A stretch of 11,711 nt of DNA from positions 1 through 11,711 of the forward strand of contig VAYJ01000077.1 of NCBI GenBank assembly GCA_005888465.1, written 5' to 3'. Positions 5,921 to 11,711 of the stretch are shown one piece after another. The notes beneath the pieces are model-generated. The model was not told the origin of the DNA and did not search any database. It saw only the letters and a list, made by a program, of their open reading frames with translations. Position 1 is the first letter of the stretch. Each line of letters begins with the position of its first letter. Position numbers and translations under genes: made by a program. This stretch comes from Actinomycetota bacterium. GTDB lineage: Bacteria; Actinomycetota; UBA4738.

Positions 5921-8800
5921 TCAGGCGAGCGCCTTCTCGATGGCCGCGGTCAACGTTCTGAGGCCGGCGGCCACGTCCGGGCCGAGGTGCACGCGCAGCG
6001 CCCGCCGGCCGCGCTCGGCGAGCACCTGGAAGTCCCCCCGCGCCTGGGCCGACTTGACGATGCCGAAGGTGTACTTCTGGCCGGGCACCGCCACGTCCTT
6101 GGCATCGTCGCAGGTGACCTGGAGGAACACGCCGCTGCCGGGGCCGCCCTTGTAGCCCTGACCGGTGGAGTGCAGGAAGCGGGGGCCGAAGCCCAGGCAG
6201 GTGGCCACGCGCTTCCTGTCCCGCACTCGGTGACGCGCCGCCTGCAGCGCCTCCTCGTGGGTGGCGTTCATCTGGACGTAGGCGAGGAGCCCCAGGTAGT
6301 CCCCAGGGCCGAGCCGGTCCAGATGGGCCTTGACGTACGCGGTGAGCGACGGGGCGCCGACCGCCGTCTTCAGCGCCTCGCTGTTCCTCGGGTCGGCGAA
6401 GAGCTTCACGCCCTCGCCCTCGAAGAACGGCGTCTCGGAGGGGAGCCGGCCCGTCTTCTCGTATTCGGAGGTCAATGTCTTCGTCGCGATCTTGCTGGCC
6501 TCCACGTCGGGCTGGTTGAACGGGTTGATGCCGATCACCGCGCCGGCGATGGCGGTGCCGATCTCCCAGCGCACGAACTCCTCGGCCAGATCGTGCGTGG
6601 TCTCCACGTGGATGCGGATGATGGGCTTGCCCGCCTTCTCGAGCGCGAGGACCGCCGCGTCCTGGGCGGCGTCGGGGGCCTCCTCCAGACGGAGATAGGC
6701 GAAGACGCGGTCGTTGCCGTAGGCCTCGGGCGGCCCGAGGCGCTCGCGGTCGACGGGGATGATGCCCTTGCCTTCCTTCCCGGTGGACTCGGCGATGAGC
6801 TGCTCGAGCCACGCGCCGAGGTCGTGGATGCCGGGAGAGGCCACGAGCGTCAGCTTGTCCATCCCCCCGTTGGCAGCCGTGCCGAGGATCGTGCCCAGCA
6901 CGAGCCCGGGGTTCTCCTCGGCGGGGACGCCCGGGGCGCACGCGTGGAGCATGCGCTCCGCCTCGTCCAGGAGGCGCTCTACGTCCAGGCCCATCACCGC
7001 GGCCGGCACCATGCCGAAGTTGGAGAGCGCGGAGTAGCGGCCGCCGATGCTCTTCAGGCCTGGGTAGACGTGGCGGAAGCCGTCGGCGGCCGCCTCCTTC
7101 TGGAGGCTGGAGCCGGGGTCGGTGACGGCCACGAACCGGCTCCCCGCCTTGTCGGCGCCCAGCAACCGCTTCACGCGGTCGAAGAAGTAGGCCTTGAAGA
7201 TGTTGGGCTCGAGGGTCGAGCCCGATTTGCTGGAGACGATGAAGAGGGTCTTCTCGAGGTCGATCTTCTTCTCGCACGCCTCGACCTGGGCAGGATCGGT
7301 GGAATCGAGGACGAATAGCCCCGGTGAGCCCGGGACCTTGCCGAACGTCTCCTTCCAGACCTCGGGACAGAGGCTGGAGCCGCCCATGCCCAGGAGGAGC
7401 GCGTGGGTGAATCCCTCCCGACGGACCTCCTCGCGGATCCGCACGAGCGGGGTCAGGTCGTCGAGCTGAGACTCCGCGATCCCGATCCAGCCAATCCACT
7501 GGGCCTCGTCGCTGCCCGTCCACAGCGAGGCATCGCCGGCCCACAGCCGGCGAGTGCCCCCCTGGCCGTCCCACTCCTTGAGCCTCTTCGCGACCTCCGC
7601 CGCCAGGGCGGGAGGCAAGGCGTAGGTCTGGCCGTTGATCCGTGCCTTGTTGGCCTCTCGGCAGCGGCGCTCGATGGCCACCAGCAGCTTGGTGAACGGC
7701 TCGGCGAACTTCTTGAGGCCGTCGGCGAGCAGATCGTCCGTGACCTTGTCGAGGGAGATGCCGGCCTTGTCGAGGGCCTCCAGCGTGTCCATGGCCTCGG
7801 TCACCTCTTCCTCGAGGCTCGGCCGCGGCCGGCCATGGTCACGGAACGCCGAGAGCGTCTCGGGCGGGACGGTGTTCACGGTGTGGGGGCCGATCAGCTC
7901 CTCGACGTACAGGACGTCGCTGTAGTGCGGGTTCTTGGTCCCGGTGCTCGCCCACAGGACGCGCTGAGCCTGCGCCCCCTTCGCCTCGAGAGTCTCCCAG
8001 CGCTGGCCGGAGAAGATCTTCTTGTAGCTCTGGTAGGCGAGCTTCGCGTTGGCGATGGCCACCTTGCCCTGGAGCGATTCGAGCCGGGCCTTGTCGGCGC
8101 CCGTCGCGGTCTTCAGCTTCTCGGCCACGATCGCGTCGAGCGCGCTGTCGATCCGGCTCACGAAGAAGCTGGCCACGCTCGCCACGTGGGCAAGGTCGCC
8201 CCCAGCGGCGGCGCGAGCCTCGAGCCCGTCGAGGAAGGCGTGGGCCACCCGCTCGTACGCCGCCCGGGCGAACAGCAGGGTCACGTTGACGTTGACGCCT
8301 TCGGCGATCAGCGTCTTGACGGCGGGGATGCCCGCGGGCGTCGCGGGGACCTTGATCATCACGTTGGGCCGCGCCACCGCCTTCCACAGGCGCCGCGCCT
8401 CCGCCAGCGTGCCGGGCGTGTCGTTCGCCAGGTCGGGAGAGACCTCGAGGCTCACGTAACCGTCGCGCGTGTTCGCCTTCTCGTAGACGGGCTTCAGGAC
8501 GTCGGCCGCGTCCTGGATGTCCTTGACCGCGAGCATCTCGTAGACGGCCTTCGCCTTCAGATGCGGGTCCTTCGAGATTTCCTCGATGGCGGCCGCGTAG
8601 TCGTTGCTGCCATCGATCGCCTTCTCGAAGATGGCAGGGTTCGAGGTCACTCCCCCGAGCCCGTCCTCCGCCACCAGGCGCTTGAGCTCGCCGCCCGCGA
8701 TCAGGCTGCGCCGGATGAAGTCGAGCCACACCGACTGCCCGTACTGGCGCAGCGACGCCACGGGATTCTGGACGGTCGAGGACGTGCTCGAGGTGCCCAT
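5921..8800 (-). CDS. tal-pgi: Bifunctional transaldolase / glucose-6-phosphate isomerase
   Basis: A 959-residue cytosolic fusion. Residues 1 to about 385 are transaldolase: GVTSNPAIFEKAI (50-62), NVMIKVPAT (146-154) with Schiff-base Lys150, and VLWASTGTKNP (281-291). Residues about 400-959 are phosphoglucose isomerase: GMGGSSL (471-477), SSKSGSTLEP (523-532) for phosphate binding, AESTGKEGKG (670-679, Glu671 a likely catalytic residue) and NPFNQPDVEASK (759-770). The transaldolase moves dihydroxyacetone units to make fructose-6-phosphate; the isomerase interconverts that with glucose-6-phosphate. Such fusions are known in several bacterial groups and the length is typical. The frame stays open upstream to 9175, but that part is an out-of-frame reading of tkt. 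The ATG at 8800 has AAGGAG 8 nt upstream and begins at the conserved N-terminus. Only 4 nt separate it from the tkt stop. Both domains look catalytically intact. Confidence 0.96.
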   Translation of the reverse strand: MGTSSTSSTVQNPVASLRQYGQSVWLDFIRRSLIAGGELKRLVAEDGLGGVTSNPAIFEKAIDGSNDYAAAIEEISKDPHLKAKAVYEMLAVKDIQDAADVLKPVYEKANTRDGYVSLEVSPDLANDTPGTLAEARRLWKAVARPNVMIKVPATPAGIPAVKTLIAEGVNVNVTLLFARAAYERVAHAFLDGLEARAAAGGDLAHVASVASFFVSRIDSALDAIVAEKLKTATGADKARLESLQGKVAIANAKLAYQSYKKIFSGQRWETLEAKGAQAQRVLWASTGTKNPHYSDVLYVEELIGPHTVNTVPPETLSAFRDHGRPRPSLEEEVTEAMDTLEALDKAGISLDKVTDDLLADGLKKFAEPFTKLLVAIERRCREANKARINGQTYALPPALAAEVAKRLKEWDGQGGTRRLWAGDASLWTGSDEAQWIGWIGIAESQLDDLTPLVRIREEVRREGFTHALLLGMGGSSLCPEVWKETFGKVPGSPGLFVLDSTDPAQVEACEKKIDLEKTLFIVSSKSGSTLEPNIFKAYFFDRVKRLLGADKAGSRFVAVTDPGSSLQKEAAADGFRHVYPGLKSIGGRYSALSNFGMVPAAVMGLDVERLLDEAERMLHACAPGVPAEENPGLVLGTILGTAANGGMDKLTLVASPGIHDLGAWLEQLIAESTGKEGKGIIPVDRERLGPPEAYGNDRVFAYLRLEEAPDAAQDAAVLALEKAGKPIIRIHVETTHDLAEEFVRWEIGTAIAGAVIGINPFNQPDVEASKIATKTLTSEYEKTGRLPSETPFFEGEGVKLFADPRNSEALKTAVGAPSLTAYVKAHLDRLGPGDYLGLLAYVQMNATHEEALQAARHRVRDRKRVATCLGFGPRFLHSTGQGYKGGPGSGVFLQVTCDDAKDVAVPGQKYTFGIVKSAQARGDFQVLAERGRRALRVHLGPDVAAGLRTLTAAIEKALA

Positions 8801-8804
8801 CCTG

Positions 8805-10862
8805 TCATCTCCTTGTGAGCTGTGACTTCGCGGCGGCCACCACGTTGCCCGGGTCGAACCCGAACTTCTTTTGCAGGTCCTTGAGCGGAGCGGAGGCGCC
8901 GAAGGTCCGCATGCCGATGATGCGGCCGGTGACGCCGGCGTAGCGGTGCCAGCCAAGGGTCGAGCCCTGCTCGACGCAGACCCGGGCGGTGACCGCGGGG
9001 GGAAGGACGCTGTCCTGGTACTCCTGCGGCTGGCGGTCGAACAGCTCCCAGGACGGCATGCTGACGACACGGCTCCGGACGCCGTCGGCGGCGAGCTGCT
9101 CGTGGGCGGCCACGCACAGCGCGACCTCGCTCCCCGTCGCGAGGAGGAGCACTTCGGGAGCGCCGCCGGGGGCATCCGCGAGAACGTAGGCTCCCTTCGC
9201 GAGGCCCGCGGCGGCCCCGTACTTCGCCCGGTCGACGGTGGGGAGGGCTTGACGGGTCAGGATCAGGCACACCGGCTCGTGGCGAAACTGTAAGATCACG
9301 CGCCAGGCCTCGGCGACCTCGTTGGCGTCGGCGGGACGCAGCGTGACCAGCCCCGGGATGGCGCGCAGCGAGAGGAGCTGCTCCACCGGCTGGTGCGTCG
9401 GCCCATCCTCACCCACCCCGATCGAGTCGTGGGTGAAGATGTAGATCACCGGGATCTCCATGATCGCGGCCAGCCGGATGGCCGGACGGCCGTAGTCGCT
9501 GAAGATCAGGAAGCCGGAGCCGTAGGGGCGCACCTTCGAGAGCGAGAGGCCGTTCAGAACGGCGCCCATGGCGTGCTCGCGAATGCCGAAATGCAGATTC
9601 CGCCCCGCGTAGCTGCCGGCCCCGAAGTCGCCCGCGCCCTCGAAGGTGAGGCGCGTCTTGGTCGACGGCGCGAGATCGGCCGCGCCACCGAGCAGCCAGG
9701 GGATGTTCTGGGCGACGGCGTTGAGGATCTTCGCGGAGGCGTCCCGGCCGGCCACACCCTTGGCGTCGGCGGGGAAGGCCGGCAGGCCCTTGTCCCAGTC
9801 CTCGGGAAGCTGGCGGTGCTGCATGCGGTAGAGGGCATCGGCCTCCGCCGGGTACTTCGCCTTGTAGGCCTCGAAGAGCGCCATCCACTCCCCACGCAGC
9901 TTGGCACCGCGGGAGCCGATTCCCGCCGCGAAGTGCTCGCGCACCCCCTCGGGCACCAGGAACTTCGCCTCCTCGGGCCAGCCGTAGAAGCCCTTGGCGA
10001 GCCGGATCTCCTCCTCGCCGAGCGGCTCGCCGTGGGCGGCGTGGGTGTCCTGCTTGTGGGGCGCACCGTAGCCGATGTGGCTGTCCACGATGATCAGAGT
10101 GGGCCGGTCCGTGGCCGCCATCGCGATGTCGAGCGCCCCGTCGAGCATCGTCAGGTCGTTGGCGTCGCCCACCCGGGTCACGTTCCAGCCGTAGCCGAGG
10201 AACCGTGTGGCCACATCGTCGCTGAAGGCGAGGGCGGTGGGGCCCTCGATGGTGATCCTGTTGTTGTCGTAGATCCAGCACAGGTTCCCGAGCTTCAGGT
10301 GGCCGGCCAGCGAGGCCGCCTCCTGCGAGACGCCCTCCATGAGGCAGCCGTCCCCGGCCAGGGCGTAGACGTTGAAGTCGAACATCTCGAAGCCGGGGCG
10401 ATTGAAGTGCGCGGCCATCCACTTCGCGGCGAGGGCCATCCCCACGCTGGTGGCGACGCCCTGCCCCAGGGGCCCGCTCGTCGTCTCGACCCCCGAGGTC
10501 CAGCGGTACTCGGGGTGGCCGGGACAGCGGCTGTCGAGCTGGCGGAAGCGCTTGATGTCATCGAGGCTCACCGAGAGCTGGCCGAGCGTCTCGTACTTCG
10601 GGTTCACCGCCTTGACCCCGGCGAGGTGCAGCATCGAGTAGAGCAGCATGGAGGCGTGGCCCATCGACAGCACGAAGCGATCGCGGTTGGGCCAGATGGG
10701 GTCGTTCGGGTCGAAGCGGAGATGCCGCTGCCAGAGGGCGTAGGCCACCGGGGCCATGGCCATGGGGGTCCCCGGGTGGCCGGAGTTGGCCTGCTGGACG
10801 GCGTCCATAGACAGCGTCCGGATGGTGTTGACGCAGAGTTGATCGAGGTCGGGCGTGGGCAT
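8805..10862 (-). CDS. tkt: Transketolase
   Basis: Thiamine-diphosphate enzyme that moves two-carbon ketol units between sugar phosphates in the non-oxidative pentose phosphate pathway. The 685-residue protein is close to the usual length of about 660-680. It has NSGHPGTPM (26-34, substrate/cofactor His29), GPLGQGVATSVGMA (130-143), the cofactor-binding GDGCLMEG (170-177) with the YDNN block (198-201), GIREHAM (426-432, Glu429 equivalent to the conserved cofactor-activating Glu), and FTHDSIGVGEDGPTHQPVEQL (476-496, conserved His478). A GTG at 10940 extends the frame by 26 codons, but the ATG at 10862 has GGAGG 9 nt upstream and begins at the conserved LCVNTIRTLSMDAVQ region. It is the first gene of the four-gene operon. 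The SD of tal-pgi lies within its last codons. Confidence 0.97.
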   Translation of the reverse strand: MPTPDLDQLCVNTIRTLSMDAVQQANSGHPGTPMAMAPVAYALWQRHLRFDPNDPIWPNRDRFVLSMGHASMLLYSMLHLAGVKAVNPKYETLGQLSVSLDDIKRFRQLDSRCPGHPEYRWTSGVETTSGPLGQGVATSVGMALAAKWMAAHFNRPGFEMFDFNVYALAGDGCLMEGVSQEAASLAGHLKLGNLCWIYDNNRITIEGPTALAFSDDVATRFLGYGWNVTRVGDANDLTMLDGALDIAMAATDRPTLIIVDSHIGYGAPHKQDTHAAHGEPLGEEEIRLAKGFYGWPEEAKFLVPEGVREHFAAGIGSRGAKLRGEWMALFEAYKAKYPAEADALYRMQHRQLPEDWDKGLPAFPADAKGVAGRDASAKILNAVAQNIPWLLGGAADLAPSTKTRLTFEGAGDFGAGSYAGRNLHFGIREHAMGAVLNGLSLSKVRPYGSGFLIFSDYGRPAIRLAAIMEIPVIYIFTHDSIGVGEDGPTHQPVEQLLSLRAIPGLVTLRPADANEVAEAWRVILQFRHEPVCLILTRQALPTVDRAKYGAAAGLAKGAYVLADAPGGAPEVLLLATGSEVALCVAAHEQLAADGVRSRVVSMPSWELFDRQPQEYQDSVLPPAVTARVCVEQGSTLGWHRYAGVTGRIIGMRTFGASAPLKDLQKKFGFDPGNVVAAAKSQLTRR
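8809..8814 (-). promoter_or_regulatory. Ribosome binding site of tal-pgi, inside the tkt 3' end
   Basis: AAGGAG on the minus strand, 8 nt before the ATG at 8800 and overlapping the last codons of tkt. It fixes the tal-pgi start and suggests that ribosomes finishing tkt feed the next gene. Confidence 0.7.
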
Positions 10863-10887
10863 GCAGGGGATCCTCCCTGCCCGCAGG
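10863..10887 (-). promoter_or_regulatory. tkt leader: two mutually exclusive hairpins over the ribosome binding site
   Basis: Read along the tkt transcript, a perfect 6-bp stem GCAGGG (10880-10875) / CCCTGC (10868-10863) with hexaloop AGGATC ends directly against the start codon and ties up the AGGGAGG ribosome binding site. Just upstream, CCTG (10887-10884) can instead pair with CAGG (10879-10876), using the same bases and freeing the site. Seen in sequence; any switching role is inference. Confidence 0.4.
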
Positions 10888-10904
10888 TAGCGCCGGGCGG
10901 GGAC

Positions 10905-10933
10905 ACTATGCTCCCTGAGTTTATCGTTTACAA
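10905..10933 (-). promoter_or_regulatory. Candidate sigma70-type promoter of the tkt operon
   Basis: On the minus strand, TTGTAA (10933-10928) and CATAGT (10910-10905) are separated by exactly 17 nt; each matches four of six consensus bases. They lie in the only AT-rich patch of the divergent region. Transcription would start near 10898, giving a leader of about 36 nt before the tkt ATG. Confidence 0.4.
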
Positions 10934-11084
10934 TCCACACGTACTTAGCGAGGTCCTCGCCTCAGAATCGGAGATAGCCAGCGACCGCGTGATACACTCA
11001 TCACCCTCATACGTGACGCGAACGCGCTCTGGACCTTGTCCCCGCTGACGAGCCTGCGGCGGGCTGACCCGGGGGTGTGATGCG
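10934..11084. other. Divergent intergenic region between tkt and the autotransporter gene
   Basis: This stretch holds the upstream region of the plus-strand autotransporter gene. The only promoter-like element I see is a possible extended -10, TGATACACT (10990-10998), with no good -35. A GGGGG run (11071-11075) lies 9 nt before the ATG at 11085 and may act as a weak ribosome binding site. No small ORF or RNA gene is recognisable. Confidence 0.35.
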
Positions 11085-11711
11085 ATGAGAGCAGGACTTG
11101 TTGCTGTCGTGGTCTTCGTCGTGGCCATCCTTGGTGGGGTGATCGGAGACGTCGAGGCCGGAGGGCCGCCACCCTACCAGTTTCAACCCGGGGGGCTCAC
11201 CCGTCTGCAGTCAACCGTCGGTGACGGCCTCAGACCCTCCAGAACGACTTGCTGATCTCCGGGTGCGACAAGGTCAACACCCTGGGGCAGGGCCGAAATC
11301 TGTCGGCCGCGCTGGAAACCCTGAGCCCGAACGGAGCGTTCAGCGTCGGATCCAATGTCACGGAAACGGCCTCCGCTCAGTTCTCGCTCATCGGCAGTCG
11401 GCTTGTCGGCCTCCGGCAAGGCAGCACCGGCTTCAGCCGGGAGGGGCTCAAACTCTTCGCCGACGCCGGCCCAATCGTCTCGCCGCTTGCGAGTCTCAAC
11501 GATTCAGGCCGTGGCGCGAGCGCTGATTCGCCCAGTGGCCCGTGGGGGTTCTTCGTCAGCGGCACCGTGAACTTCGGCGACCGCGACGCGACGAACCGTC
11601 AGCCAGGCTTCGATTTCTCTACGGGCACGGTTGCGGCCGGCGTGGACTATCGCTTCCAACGGGACCTCGTGGCAGGCCTCGCTTTGACCGTCCAGTGGAC
11701 CCGGGCCGATG
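11085..11711 (+). pseudogene. Autotransporter-type outer-membrane beta-barrel protein, 5' part, frameshifted and cut by the window edge
   Basis: The first frame (11085-11252, 56 codons, TGA at 11253-11255) begins with a clear signal peptide: MRAG, a hydrophobic run to about residue 21, and a plausible VEA-GG cleavage site at 25/26. A second frame, shifted by one base, is open from 11225 to the window end. It reads TLQNDLLISGCDKVNTLG, then SAALETLSPNGAF and ASAQFSLIGSRLVGLRQG, and then the start of a barrel: GFFVSGTVNFGDRDAT, GFDFSTG and AAGVDYRFQRDLVAGLAL. These are hallmarks of the autotransporter barrel domain of small-passenger proteins. Adding one C after 11231 joins the frames as VGDGL-Q-TLQNDLL. 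It could be a true pseudogene or a base-calling error. The product would sit in the outer membrane; its role is unknown. The 3' end is outside the window. Confidence 0.7.

Noticed and set aside
7403..8818. Long plus-strand open frame opposite tal-pgi
   Set aside because: Antisense shadow of an intact catalytic gene, without a recognisable domain.
8801..9175. N-terminal extension of the tal-pgi frame, 125 codons into tkt
   Set aside because: It is an out-of-frame reading of the tkt C-terminus with repetitive S/R/A/P composition. The conserved transaldolase start and the AAGGAG site both place the start at 8800.
10927..10932. TTTACA as a -35 for a plus-strand promoter
   Set aside because: It resembles the consensus well, but no -10-like sequence lies 16-18 nt downstream.
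9393..11048. 551-codon plus-strand open frame opposite tkt
   Set aside because: Antisense shadow of an intact catalytic gene, without a recognisable domain.

Overview
The window is GC-rich DNA with tightly packed genes and almost no free space. The partial gene at the right edge encodes an outer-membrane autotransporter-type beta-barrel, so the host is a diderm (Gram-negative) bacterium. The gene set fits high-GC environmental lineages such as Candidatus Rokubacteria/Methylomirabilota or a proteobacterium: a transaldolase/phosphoglucose isomerase fusion, a short-type 6-phosphogluconate dehydrogenase and a long GH63-like hydrolase. That placement is inference only; no rRNA or marker gene is present.

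Layout, left to right. (1) 7-2649, minus: a large GH63/MGH1-like glycoside hydrolase. (2) 2867-3394, plus: a small three-helix membrane protein resembling the Pycsar effector (PycTM, DUF5706) family, with no nucleotide cyclase beside it. It is divergent from the hydrolase and convergent with the next operon. (3) 3460-10862, minus: a four-gene operon transcribed tkt -> tal-pgi -> gnd -> zwf. Gene junctions are a 4-nt gap, a 62-nt gap and an ATGA overlap. (4) 11085 to the right edge, plus: the 5' part of an autotransporter-domain gene, divergent from the operon and broken by an apparent one-base deletion.

The operon forms a coherent pentose phosphate module. Zwf and Gnd oxidise glucose-6-phosphate to ribulose-5-phosphate with production of reduced nicotinamide cofactor. 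Tkt and the transaldolase domain rearrange the sugar phosphates. The fused isomerase domain can return transaldolase-made fructose-6-phosphate to glucose-6-phosphate, which would allow a cyclic, reductant-generating pathway. Lactonase (pgl), rpe and rpi are not in the window.

The points most worth a second look are: the orphan Pycsar-effector-like gene, bracketed by an imperfect 18-bp direct repeat; two mutually exclusive hairpins in the tkt leader, one of which sequesters the ribosome binding site; a tandem 9-mer that forms a terminator-like hairpin ahead of gnd; and the frameshift in the autotransporter gene. I saw no tRNA, rRNA, CRISPR array or insertion sequence. No gene-free stretch exceeds about 220 bases.
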